Shown piece by piece: positions 10,914 through 22,137 of a DNA stretch of 64,000 bases. This DNA is from Stropharia rugosoannulata (lineage: Eukaryota > Basidiomycota > Agaricomycetes > Agaricales > Strophariaceae). A program made the position numbers and the translations under genes. Where the stretch lies: the NCBI GenBank assembly GCA_028532985.1, contig JANCIK010000004.1, positions 744,001 to 808,000 of the forward strand. The letters run 5' to 3'. The stretch's first letter is position 1. Each line of letters opens with the position of its first letter. The notes under the pieces were generated by a model. It was not told where the DNA came from. It ran no database searches and saw only the letters and a list, made by a program, of their open reading frames with translations.

Positions 10914-12313
10914 TTATTTACAGCTGAATTTAAGTTTGCCAGGAATGCCACTTCCACAAACATAATTTTGATCTTCCAAAATACTTCGAAATTTTCTACT
11001 GTACACCGCAGTGTGGACCTCCAGACCTGTAAAGGTTTCCAAAGACGACAAATCTGGAATGGACCTCTTGAACGTCTGAGTCACAACGATGGCTACAACA
11101 GCAATAGGCTTTCCTATACTTTGTCTGTGTTGAATGAAATTGTGCAAGGCGTCTGCATCATTGAAAGACTCATCCAGCTTGACAGTCTTAACGAGAGGAA
11201 ATATGATATTGTTGGTATCTAACGATGTTCCGCCGTCCTTCACACTTGTAAGTATTACGAATGTCAAAGCCAGGTAATCGTTGCAGTTCGTCGTTGGCAG
11301 CCTCTAATATTTCGACGCCTTGTAAACAAGGAAAAAGGTCGGACATATAAGGCTTTAAAGCGAGATATGAGTCGTTATAGTCGACGCGAAGATTGAGTTG
11401 CTTGACAGAGGCGAGTTCAGGACGCCGGAACTGTTGGAGAAGGAGCGCAACTACGTGGCTGGGAATTTCCGGACCAACAGTGCTGATTCCAAATGTAAAG
11501 TAGGGAGTAATCCAGGGCCAATTATAATCGATCTGATCTTCAATTAAAATCACGTTCGGTAAGTATATTTCAATGCTGAGGAAGGTCGGTCGATGAGCTT
11601 TGAAGAAGCGACGTGCATGCTTTCCGACACTCTTGATCCAAAGCCCCACCTTTTCCTTCCGTAAGTCGTCTGCTGTCAATGCGTCTTTAAGCTCCATTAT
11701 GTGGTCTTCATATATGATTGCGAAAGCAGTAAATTCTAGGCCGCACAGCGGTGGTAATACGAGGTGTTCGAGAAGAATGCGCTGTACTTCATATGAGGCT
11801 GGGGACAACTTCAAGCGCCTAAGTTTTGGGAGGTGAATCATCGGGAATGGAGACGTTGAAGGTTTGAAGGTACGGGGCCGGGCGTTGAAAGGTTAAATGA
11901 AGTGAACGCATGGATTCAAAAAATTCACGGGTGGGAATGTGAGCCAAGGTCAGGTTTTCAATGCGCTGCCAGTTTCCATCCACGATTTGGTCACAGAAGT
12001 GCAACAAGCTAGTGTATGATACTGACGCTATGGTCCAGAAATCCACTTTGATCCACAAAGGTGAGCAACCGCTTCTGCGAATGAGTTCTTCTCCCCAGTC
12101 ATTGCTCGAATAATGGCTGAGTGCGTTTAAATCAAGTAGTTTTGCCCGTAGAGACGGAGTGACGAGCATGCTGTCGCGCCAGTACTTGCAGACCTGCGAA
12201 GTATGCCTTGTCGTCGTCAAAGCATCTTCGGCCACAAACATATTGGCATTTAATGAGAAGATATACCGTAGTGTGTCATTTTCCAGCTTGTTGATAGGTG
12301 GTCCAGCTTCCAT
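10914..12313 (-). pseudogene. F-box-like protein gene, reading frame broken twice
   Basis: Three minus-strand frames lie in protein order: 12313-11819, 11841-11188 and 11267-10914. The first begins MEAGPPINKLENDTLRYIFS followed by TSQVCKYWRDSMLVTP, the F-box-like start of the very large basidiomycete F-box family. The middle frame carries leucine-rich segments (LPKLRRLKLSP). The last has the family C-terminus (FPLVKTVKLDESFND, IQHRQSIGKPI, ETFTGLEVH). At both joins the frame moves by one position while family-like sequence continues on each side. Two very short introns could formally restore the frame (a 54-nt GT-AG at about 11872-11819 and a 40-nt one at about 11254-11215). Both would remove sequence that looks like family coding sequence, so I favour frameshifts. 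As a working gene it would recruit substrates to an SCF ubiquitin ligase. Recent decay or one-base sequence errors are both possible. Confidence 0.6.
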
Positions 12314-13303
12314 AGCTTATGAGGATGAGAGGATCAAGAGCACGATGTTGATGGAAGTATGAGTCGTGGGCTCAACGTCAACGTTTCAACGTTGGTTCAG
12401 TTCTTCTCCGAGTCCATAAGTCGTGTCATAGCCGAGGAGCCGGCGGCTAGTGTACCAAAAACACTTTAGAATACTGTACGGGCAGATGCCGTAGAAGACT
12501 TACTTGCATAAAACCCGGGCAGGGAAATTTATCTTTCAATGAATAGGTACATCTAGGCTTAAGCTACTTTTACTCCACATACAAGCATGTCAACAGCAGG
12601 CCGCCGAGCATGCGAAAGGCGTCTTTAGCAGGGAGGTTGTGCCTCGGGTCACTGGTCAGCAATACAATTCGTCGAGCCGACACTTCAAGCTTCACCCTCT
12701 CCGCAAATTTTCTGGAAATACCGTCCAACCATTTGAAATAGATGGCCTATATCGCTGCAGAGACGCATGGGCATTACCACGCCGGACAAGACAATGTTTA
12801 CCGTTTATTGAAGAAAAGCTGTGTTGAAATGTTGCCTCAATGCGTCTCGGCGGCGATGTCGAAGGCTGATGCAGATGACCGGAACATAAGATTACTCTGG
12901 TGAACACAATAAACTGGACCGTTCCAAATCTCAAGATCTCAGTGCAATGGTATACCACCTCTTCGTGCTTGAGAGTGTTCCCCGCGATCTGTCTACAGCC
13001 GGATGGGAAAAAAAGGAAAGAAAAAAATCATGCGTTGCCATTGCTGTTCAAGGTGTGGAACCCCACTTTAGTCTCTTGACTGTTTCTCACTAGCATCATG
13101 TTTAGCTTCACAGCAATACCGTTACACATATACTAGCTAATGACCTGGAGTCCTACCTCTCGGTGATCATCTACACCGCCTTGCGGTTCCACCTGGTGTT
13201 TACACCGAAGAACGTTTAGCAGTGTTCGATTGATAGTGTACCCCAAAACATAAATCCAAATTACATTATAATTACCGAGCTCATGGTATATTCAGATGCC
13301 TTC
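12314..13303. other. Intergenic; no gene seen
   Basis: This lies between the start of the F-box relic and the 3' end of the GMF gene. It contains only short overlapping frames without family motifs. An A-rich run (AAAAAAGGAAAGAAAAAAATC, about 13010-13030) is present. The part next to 12313 would hold the F-box promoter and the part next to 13304 the GMF 3' UTR. Confidence 0.55.
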
Positions 13304-13881
13304 TCATCCTAATAACTTAGCGTCAATTTCCTCTTTGGTGAGCGCTTCTGGACCGTCACGTATCTCGATGACCTTGCTAACGTCCGCCTAATGATGTATA
13401 AGTCGCGCATGCTTGATGAAGTGCGGGGAGTTGCTTACCGTATTCTGGAAATTGAGCAGCGCGCTTGCATGTAGGGTCAGCATGCCAGTCTCACTCGAGG
13501 ACGGAGACCAGTTAATGAGTACTAGCGGGAACGACTTGCGGCCATCCCTGTGGTTGAGCTCGTATGACAAAACCACGTATCGAGGGGAGTTCTCCGGAAG
13601 TTCTTCACGAACGTTGAATCAGGAAGGAATGCTACGGGTGACGAGGCTCACCCTCAGCCAGCTCTTCGACGGAGATGTCGTCGAACTGCTCGACTTCTTC
13701 CATGACTAACTTGGATTTGTTAATCTTGATTACAATCGCGGCATGGCCAGCGCTGCGGCGCGCAAAACGGAACTTGCGCAGGGAGTCCTTGACTTCCTGA
13801 GGAATCTCAACCAGGACTGTGGAGGCACTCTGAGATGGCGGTAAGATTAGCAGCGAGCCAGGGTAGCGAGGGGCTGACCAT
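13304..13881 (-). CDS. gmf1: Glia maturation factor / Aim7-like ADF-H domain protein (Arp2/3 debranching)
   Basis: Exons on the minus strand: 13881-13879, 13829-13652, 13602-13439 and 13387-13304; introns of 49, 49 and 51 nt, all GT-AG. The product is 142 aa, the usual GMF length. It begins MSASTVLVEIPQEVKDSLRK, then has FRFARRSAGHAAIVIKINK, EEVEQFDDISVEELAE, SPRYVVLSYELNHRDGR, and the GMF end FPLVLINWSP..LNFQNTADVSKVIEIRD. Splice phases join these blocks exactly. GMF is an ADF/cofilin-fold protein that binds Arp2/3 and removes actin branches rather than severing filaments. The odd point is the first exon: the only in-frame ATG, in an ACCACCATGG context, is followed at once by the intron, so the coding part of exon 1 is the start codon alone. 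The gene is divergent from the MFS transporter, 227 bp apart. Confidence 0.9.
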
Positions 13882-14108
13882 GGTGGTTTGGGAGAGAGAT
13901 GAGATAAGATAAGCTGCGAAGTGATGGCCGCGTTTGGGGTCTTATCACGCAGCTGATCAATCTGCCATGTGTCCACGCAATGCTACTAATGTTTTCCTCG
14001 AACGACATCACTAATGTGAATTAATAGACATTCTACTCTCGCCCCCACTTCTTTCTTAAACTACCACCACTCCCACCCCAGCCCATTCCCCCAGGGCAAC
14101 TGCGCCAA

Positions 14109-16697
14109 ATGGCTCCGTCCGGGCCCCATAACCCGACGCGTAATACAGCTTCGTCTGGCCCATACGTCGCCGCCCCAGAAAGTCTTATCTTGCCAGACGG
14201 ACCGGTGGGCGAGGACGCTGCGGAGCTCCTCCACGAATTTGCGCACCCGCACTCGCACCCCACAGAGGAAACTCTCGTCGGGTTCGATGATGATGATGAC
14301 GACGTCCAAGGGGACAAGGCCGCAAAGCCGTGGTGGAAGACGCCGTCACCCTGGTGGTAAGTGTTTCTTTCCCGCACAATTTTCCCCTTCAACGCGAAAT
14401 TTGGAGTCTGACGTACACGCGTTTCTTGCCTGACAGGCTCATTGCTACCATGCCGCTGAGCGCAATCGCTATGGGGGGCACGATTGCACCCCGTATTGAG
14501 ATATATACCATGCTTGTGTGCAGCGTGTTCAAGCCAGACATCTTCGACCAGAGCCACGGTGACGGCTTGCGGAACGTTTCACGTCCAATTTTGGAATATG
14601 GGGTCAGCAATCTCCGTGGGTCAACATATTCTGCCCCGCTCGCTCTAGTCTCGGGCAAGCTCGCGGGCCTCCTCTCTGATTCCCCTGCGCACCCCGCAAC
14701 TCTGGCAAGCAAGTGCGCCTCTGATCCCGTCGTGCAGGCTGAGGTGGCGAGGCTAACAGGCAGTAAGTCCAACCCCGCAGTCCGCTTCTTAAAATAACAT
14801 GGGCCGCTGACACACATTTCTAATAGTCATTACGACTACTACAGGCCTTTTGAGTTGTATCACGACAGGCTGGTGGGGAGCTGTAAGTTACTCGCGCTTG
14901 ACGTCATGTCACTGCTCATCTCGAGATTCTATCTCTATCCCATCTCGTATATGCATGGCTGTTCTATGCATATAGTTCTCGGACCGCTATGGCCGCACGC
15001 GCGTCATGGGCTTTTCTGTGCTGGGGCTCCTCGTCCTGGACTTCAATTTCATTGCGGTCGCGACTTTTTGGAAGCATCTGCCCGGAGGATATTGGCTCCT
15101 CGTTATTGGCCCCTTTGTTGAAGGATGCTTCGGTGGAATCACAACTGGGGTTGCTGCGACTCACAGCTACATGGCCGACACCTCCAGTGAAGACAGTCGA
15201 TCACGGATGTTCTCCCTCAGCCTCGGGCTTCTATTTACAGGCATGGCCATCGGTCCCACCCTAGGGAGCTTGCTCATCCGCTCTACCGGGAAGACTATCT
15301 CGGTTTTCTACGCGGCGACTTTTGTGCATATACTTTACTCATTCTTCGTGTGGGCAGTCTTGCCGGAGTCGCTGTCGCAGAAACGGCGAAACATCTCGAA
15401 AGCGAAATACAATGAGGAGATGTCCGAGGTTGTCATTGAACATCAACGCAGTCCAGTTCTTAAAGTTCTCGTTAAACTACGACAGCTTTTCACTTTCTTG
15501 AGCCCATTAACGGTATTTAAGCCGATTGCTGCGAAGAAGCATGGTTTCAATCCTCTGAAAGCGCGAAAGGACTGGAATTTGACTTTACTTGCTCTTGGAT
15601 ACGCCTTTACTATTACTTTGATGGTATGGAATTAAACTTAGACCGCATATATGAAGCTTATTTCCCAATTACAGGGATCATATTCAGTCAAATTCCAATA
15701 CTCGGCTTCGAAATTCAATTGGACTGCCGAAATTGTAGGGATCACAATTTATTCATTGAGTCATTTCTAATCGAAATGTGATTCTTCCTAGATTGGGTAC
15801 TGGTTGAGCTTGATCGGTGCTACGCGCGCAGTATTCCTGACTATTGTCCTACCAAGTTAGTACCTCTAAAAGATTACCCATTATCATCATTTGACACCGT
15901 CAACACTAGTCGCAATCAAACTTTTCAAGCCCAAGCCTGTCATCATCGAACTGTCATCTGAGCCAACAGAGACAACACCTCTGGTAGGCAGAGGCGACGA
16001 CCATCCCCAAACACCGTCAAGCTCAGCTACACAACTGCCTAAAATCACCAAGAAGGAAGTTCACTCACCATTATTCGACCTGAACCTCGCGCGTATATCT
16101 CTTTTTATTGACGCCATCTCTTACCTCGGCATGGGCCTCGCGGCTCACGCAGCACTCTTCACCATATTCGGCATGCTGGGTTCGTTTGGTGCAGGCTTTA
16201 GCCCTGCAGTGCAGAGTGTTGCACTAACCCTGTACTCGCGCCGTGGGGGCACGGAAACAGGAAGGCTATTTGGCGCATTGAGTGTTCTCCAGGCTTTATG
16301 GTAAGTTTATTATTTCTTGGTTTTAAGACTTGTATCATTCATCTTGCTTGATTTCGTACCATCAAATAGCTCCCAGATCATTGGGCCCGCTCTGTACAGT
16401 CTCGTTTATATGAAAACGGTGGCGATATACCCTCCTGCAATATTCTTCGTCTCGTTTGGGAGTGTCGTCATCTCGTTATTTATGCTAGGATTTGTGCGTT
16501 TGTCGAAGGGGGTAGACTTTAACCATGATGGGGCATCGGACTTGGAAGGGTCAACTGCCTCAGGCTCAGGCTCGGATATAAGTATCCGCGTCCATGTACA
16601 GGAGGAAACACTCGTCGACACGGATGAAGTCAATCACGTCAACAGACGGGACGCTCCACCGTCCTATACTGGTCGTTCGACTTCCAAGCCCCGATAA
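14109..16697 (+). CDS. Major facilitator superfamily transporter
   Basis: Eight exons: 14109-14356, 14437-14762, 14827-14882, 14976-15623, 15675-15734, 15792-15855, 15910-16300 and 16370-16697. All seven introns are GT-AG and keep the frame; the product is 706 aa. After an acidic cytosolic head (FDDDDDDVQ near residue 59) the first helix is LIATMPLSAIAMGGTIAPRI. The MFS loop 2-3 signature follows as GWWGAFSDRYGRTRVMG, built from exons 3 and 4. It is the conserved G-x3-D-R-x-G-R-(R/K) motif. Helices 7-12 start around DLNLARISLFIDAISY and include SQIIGPALYSLVY. Typical fungal relatives of this kind are vacuolar or plasma-membrane drug/metabolite carriers of the YCR023C/tetracycline-resistance-like branch. 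The substrate is unknown. The central loop (about 60 residues with ETTPLVGR) and the long soluble tail are features of the basidiomycete group. Confidence 0.88.
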
Positions 16698-19600
16698 ATA
16701 TGCAGCCAACCGCCATCACTTACCGACTTCCCTTCTTTGAAGTCGCTTCTTTAGATCATTACAGCTGCTATTGTCTCTAGAAGTCTGGGTTTTATCTTGG
16801 ATATGTATATAAGAGGATCTTCTCGAGTATTTCTTGATTATGTGTAACAGTAAAACTCATATTGCAAATTCATCTATTTTCACATCAGACTGGTCATTTT
16901 TTGTGTTGGCTCCTCTACAAACAGTCTCTGAGTTCCCGTATTATTGCAGAAGATTAGTTACGGGACATCCCTGTTTCCCATTTAGTCTCATGTTTGATGG
17001 GCGCTTATTTAATTTGCCATGTTGATCGGTTAATTTAGCGCCCATACCGACTAGTGCTGCCAATTGAAGCGATTAGCACACCAACCGCTATGGCGCAGAT
17101 TTCTTCAATAAACTAGCGTAATGTCAGCTGTATAGGTGTTGGGCAACTTTGTAATTCAGATGTCAGTTCATTTGAAAGTTAATTCAATTCGGACATTGCG
17201 CGCCCCGGCTATCTAAGCAAAAACCGTAACTGATCAGAGATGTCGGTAGAGGAATATGTACCATCCAGGACACTGTGTGTTGATGAGAGCCCATAAACGC
17301 TCACGTCAAATGCGAGGTCCATTTGAGGTCCATGGTGGCTTTTTAGTTCCTGGCTCTCCGTCCGGAGAAGCGCATATACGAATGCGCTGTCGTTTCATTA
17401 CCTCCGGTATGAAGCTTTACACAAGGAGCTCCGATGGGAGAGCAATAGTATAAATGACGTATACCATACGCGGTATATACTTTGACCTGATCGTGTTGTA
17501 GCTTTCATCACGATTAAGGTCACCAATGCGTTGAGATCGTCGAAAGTATGTAATAGAGCAGCATTATCTCCTTGCACCAACGAGCTGATAATATGTATAT
17601 CCGCATATAACGTACACTGAGTGCCTGTCAGTTTAGGCAAACACGCATGATGCAATGTTCTCGGTGAATACGGACATTTTTTCTCAGTGCACGCCACAGA
17701 GGAAGACCATCGAAGAGGGAAAAACCGTTTAGTCATCGTTCAGTACACCGGACGTATTGAGAGCGTGCTCTGAGGAAAGAAAGAAAGAGAGCCGACACGT
17801 TCAGAATCGGCCACTCTGAGAGCGCCGTCCCACATACGCTATGTGCTATGTATGTATGTGTGTTCCAGAGAAGGTAGGTACCTAAATTCTGCTTCTCGTC
17901 AACTGCTCTATTGCCACCTCCACCGAAGGGTCGCGCGACCCGTCTCGAGAGATTAATATGGCGTTTCGTACCCAGCGTGGGGGCGGCCTTCGCACCGCGG
18001 CCGCAGAGCTGGCAAATGGCAGACGAGTGGTGCTGTTAGGGCTGCTACCTAGTGTTCACGGTACACCGGCGCCTTTAGCTAGATATAACGAAGTAAGAGT
18101 TGCTCGTTTAGGGAAGCCCGATTTGTAAGTGTAACTTGCTTCGTGGGCGCGCTCCTCGGCGAGACTTGGTAGCAGAGAAAATGCAGTTCGGACTGTGTAA
18201 CGCGCGCAGAGTATAATGCATTAGGGGACGTTCTTGGAGCTGTGGATGGAATGATACAGCCTGTAATTAACTCGTGCTCCTTTGGGACTCCGAGGCGCTT
18301 TTACGCTGACAGTTTAGAAAATCAAACATCAGGGCTTGCGCTTCTATTACATATGTTGGGCAGACTAAGCGCAGATGGAATAAAGACTGCGCTGTCGGGG
18401 CTGGGTGAAGGCACCGCGTTAATTCAACTGTGATTAATTTCGACCACGGTGACCTGCAGTATGACCGAATAGCCCTGCGAGACGCAGGCTCCGTAGACGT
18501 GGCTAATGCAGCATATATATATTTACTTGTGAACGTCTGTTACTATACTAGCTCTTACCTTGCACCAACTATCTAAATCTGCCTGTGCTTTCAGGCCGCG
18601 TGATCCAAGTCAACCGGCCACGTTGATTAGTAGTGTGGCTTCCCATACCGCTGTGTCGGTAACGTAACCCAGACTCATGGAAAAACGCTACCACCAAGTA
18701 GCTTTGTTGCAATGCATGCGCGCCGAATGTTCATCTTCAGCAGAGCGATTTTGGCCCGAGGATTTAGTCTCCATGCAAACGACACCAACGCTCGCGTCCA
18801 GGCACTGCAGGAAAATGGCTCGTTGTTTCCTGACAATAAACGATTGCTGAATCAACACACAGGCCTGTGAAGTGCATCCCAGCGGCTGGACCCAGCGGAC
18901 GGGTAACGGTACTCGATGGGCTCTGCCAGTCAGCGCTGGTCCCCCAACTTCGATCAAAGATCCGAGCACCGAGCAATGTAAAATGTCCTATTTTCGAAAT
19001 CAATTATCATTAGAAAGCCTACAATAGGCAAGCGACTGACGAGTTATCTCACTGAACGTGGGCGACAACTGCACACAAATACACACGCCATCATTGGCTC
19101 CCCGCAGTGCAACCGTTATACTTTGTCTGCATGGCTGGTTGACATGTGCAATGCGAAGCCGCACCTTAACTCTTGAATTTCTGCTCTTGCGACGATGTAC
19201 TTCGGCGCTGCTGTAGGGAGGCGGGGAGCCAGTGTGAGTTCGCGTGGAATGTAAATTCGACGAATGGGACAATTCGTTCTCAAATTTCCTCTGTCCATGT
19301 TCTACTATGCCTTTACAACCTCCGGAGTCAGTTGACATACGCATGTTTTTACCACAAAAATACGCATTGCCTCTTGCTCTGCATTCAAACTATGCTGCTG
19401 TGGGGGGTTACCGTTTGGTACCTTAGACACGATGCAAAGGCGCCTTACAGATGGCTATTTGCCCTCATCGATGCTTCGTTTGTCAAACTGGGTCTCACGA
19501 GTGTGAACGCGACGTGCTGGATCGTATATTTCTGTGTCTCGGAAGCGAATCCCGTATGTATAATTTTATTGATGCCGCTGGGGGGTAGTAACATGAACAG

Positions 19601-20083
19601 AAAGATAGGAGTTGATTGAATGCAATGTCGCGTCCGATGGGAAGTGGCGTATTTTTCTGAGAAATCGGACCGTCAGCAGACAATACATCATTATACTGAG
19701 GCTGTATAAGACAGTTGATGACACTTTATTTTCATCTTATGCTCAAGTGGACCATGGAATGGAACTCACGAAATGCAAGTCAAAACCAACCTTCCTTTGA
19801 AGCAGGTTCGAAACGTAAATAACAGCATTTCAAGCCTTTCACTGTTGAGATATTCAGGCGAAGAGACGTAAAGGAATCTGATGCCAAGTTAGCGTGGTGG
19901 GGCATGGCTTCCATGTTGAAGAAGGACAGGCGACACTAAACGCAGACATATTCTGGGGAGAGGTAAAATATCGTTAACTGGTATTATTCCATATGTTTCA
20001 AGAAGATGTTGAGGCATTCCCCGTGGAACTAGCGAAACATAATGCCTAATAAGAGTTAGATTTATGCCACTGCGTGAGCGCAC
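16698..20083. other. Gene-poor stretch with one possible membrane-protein relic
   Basis: After the MFS stop there are 3.4 kb without an assignable gene. A 14-bp perfect palindrome (GGGTCGCGCGACCC) lies at 17928-17941. Minus-strand frames at 17398-17736 and 18688-18969 show no family features. The stretch at about 19340-19560 is described separately. The last part is the 3' flank of DTD1. Confidence 0.5.
19320..19619 (+). pseudogene. Possible fragment of a multi-span membrane protein (DUF6534-like)
   Basis: The open frame 19173-19619 contains hydrophobic segments from about 19340: LLWGVTVWYLRHDAKAPYRW, FALIDASFVKLGLTSVNATC and WIVYFCVSEANP, followed by a GTATGT that could be a donor. The order (helix, Y-x-R-H-D, basic/aromatic loop, helix, Y-F-x-V-x-x-x-N-P) recalls the first helices of the seven-span DUF6534 family common in Agaricomycetes. 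I find neither an upstream start with the usual first helix nor the downstream helices, so at best it is a relic. This is a tentative similarity from memory, not a search result. Confidence 0.22.
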
Positions 20084-21101
20084 TCACAGCATATCTTCGG
20101 TAGATCGCGTATCCTTGTTTTTAAGGGGAGCTTTCTTGCCCTTTATGGAGGTCCTGTCGTTATCGGGCACGGCTATGTATTCAAATTTCCGAGAGTCAAG
20201 TGTAAAAGTAACAGGTCCCTGTGGTCTAACAGTGAACACACTTTGCGCGTAATTCCGAATTAGAGATGACAGACCTCATTTGTCAAATTGACACTCATCA
20301 TTGCGCCAAACTTTCCATCTGAAAGAGGGTCAGGAGTTAGCCGTAAATAAGCGTGTGGGGAAAACTATCATCCAACCTTGTATCTTCTCTGGTTTGTAAC
20401 CGGCCTTGAGACTTTCTAGAAAAGTCGCGTACAGGCTCCGCGAGGCCTCTGAGGACTGACGCGTCCTGTGTCATTGTGATGCGTTACGGGTTAACGAAGT
20501 AATAGCGCACCATTGCACGGTGGAAATCAGGCTTATTTCCCTTGGATGTGTTTGCCAGCAGAGTGAATTGGGAGACGCAGAGAATGTCTCCATCAATGTC
20601 CTTCACACTGGCTTTCCACATATTTTCTTCATTGGATGGGTCGGAGAAGACTCGGAGCGAAAGTCTGTAATGGGACGCAGGAAAATAAGTATTGGGTCCC
20701 TGGAGAGCGAAAAATCAAACGAAAGAGTTAAGGTATTCTTAGGCCATGTATAGGTTGGGAAGCTCGGAGAATTATGTGCGAAAAAAAAGCCAACTTTAAT
20801 TGAGCTGACACGAACATTTTTTTGGACAACAATGCGACATCGGCATCAGTATCATCTGTTCTAGAGGTTAGGGCATGGCTAGTGAACATGTAAAATAAAG
20901 TTAAGACCACGAACCTGTGCCAATACCAACCAAGATCATAAGACCTTGGGGGATTTTCGAAATAACTTCATTATTGACTAGGTGATAATATCACAACTCG
21001 GTGATCAGCATCCTTCAAGGCGCTCGCGTGTAAAGACAACCCGGCACTGTTGATTTACCAGTTACAGAAGCAGATGACACACGCTGAACGATAGCTCGCA
21101 T
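20084..21101 (-). CDS. DTD1: D-aminoacyl-tRNA deacylase
   Basis: Seven small exons on the minus strand: 21101-21059, 20977-20915, 20855-20816, 20664-20511, 20455-20377, 20318-20275 and 20218-20084. All introns are GT-AG with consistent phase; the product is 185 aa. The enzyme removes D-amino acids (and glycine) wrongly attached to tRNA, in the cytosol. The sequence starts [15 protein letters not shown] and has [20 protein letters not shown], the catalytic motif [21 protein letters not shown] and the second signature [12 protein letters not shown]. The (S)QFTL and (N)xGPVT motifs line the active site of this family. Exon 4 is preceded by the longest intron (151 nt). The C-terminus carries a basic tail ([10 protein letters not shown]) beyond the core fold, as in some eukaryotic members. 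The gene is head to head with the cyclophilin gene, with 279 bp between the start codons. Confidence 0.92.
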
Positions 21102-21380
21102 GTTCCCTAATATGGTGTTTCAGTTCAAGTTGAAGACGAAAGAACAATCCAATCAGAACAGTTAGAAACTGATCAGAGATATAAAGCAAGGTCAACGAAA
21201 GTTGTTTAACATGCGTGACGTGACATGCGTGATGATCGCTACAAGTGATGTTATTGGCCAGCCCGAGGAGGCAAGCGTCCCCGCGCGTCCAACTCGTCCA
21301 GTGCGTTCATCATCTCCATATTCCAGGGCAGACTTCCAATTACCTTGCTTCTTTTCAAATGCAGCTTTCTTCAACTCACA
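21102..21380. promoter_or_regulatory. Shared upstream region of the divergent DTD1 / cyclophilin pair
   Basis: The two start codons are 279 bp apart and point away from each other, so this interval must hold both promoters and 5' UTRs. It has no obvious TATAAA box. A GC-richer core (CGAGGAGGCAAGCGTCCCCG, about 21265-21284) and CT-rich sequence before the ATG at 21381 are visible. That housekeeping pairs may be co-regulated is inference from the arrangement only. Confidence 0.5.
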
Positions 21381-22137
21381 ATGTCGGAGTCGGTGATACT
21401 CGAAACAAGCTTGGGTGACGTGCAGCTAGAGCTGTATTGGAACCATGCACCGAAGGTATGTTGTCACCTACAGTGATGCTGTCATCTACATCCAAACTTT
21501 TCTGACAAACGCGGCTAGACCTGTAAGAACTTCGCAGAGCTTGCGAAAAGAGGGTACTACAACGGGGTGGTATTCCACCGAATCATATCAGTCAGTGCCG
21601 TTCTCAGTCCGTTTCCAAGGTCCTAATGTTCGAGCCCAAATAGGACTTTATGATCCAGGGGGGTGACCCTACGGGAACGGGAAGAGGGGGAACGAGTATC
21701 TATGGCCAAAAATTGTACGTGTGGGCTTCTCTATGAACCTTCCCAAAAGTCTGATTAGCCGGGATTGAATTAGTGAAGACGAATTGCACCCAGAGCTGCG
21801 CTTTACTGGAGCGGGCATCCTTGCGATGGCCAATTCTGGCCCCAATACCAACGGTGGGCACTTCCACTATCCCGTCTTCTTCCCTGACAGACTCTGATAT
21901 ACCACCCTACAGGTTCCCAGTTTTTTATTACCTTGGGTCCGACCCCGTACCTCGATAACAAGCACACAATATTTGGCCGCGTCAGCTCTGGCATGCGAGT
22001 CGTCCAGCGGTTGGGGTCGGTAGCGGTAGATCAACAGGATCGGTACGTTTATTCATCCTAAAACCAGTCCATCCGCCCATTCATGTCTGTACAGACCGCG
22101 TGAAGACGTAAAAATACATAAAGCCCGAACTGTCTAA
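21381..22137 (+). CDS. PPIL1: PPIL1-type spliceosomal cyclophilin (peptidyl-prolyl isomerase)
   Basis: Six exons: 21381-21455, 21519-21590, 21644-21714, 21774-21853, 21913-22042 and 22095-22137, with GT-AG introns of 52-63 nt. The product is 156 aa, essentially one cyclophilin domain. It runs [80 protein letters not shown], then [16 protein letters not shown] and [11 protein letters not shown]. This block order is that of PPIL1 (S. pombe Cyp1), a cyclophilin of the activated spliceosome. The catalytic Arg (FHRII), Phe and Gln (FMIQGG) and the NGSQFF motif are present. The position equal to Trp121 of cyclophilin A is Tyr (TPYLDNKH), which usually goes with weaker cyclosporin binding. The short last exon ends KIHKARTV. 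Confidence 0.95.

Noticed and set aside
17928..17941. 14-bp palindrome GGGTCGCGCGACCC
   Set aside because: Perfect but isolated, with no gene next to it; no role can be supported.
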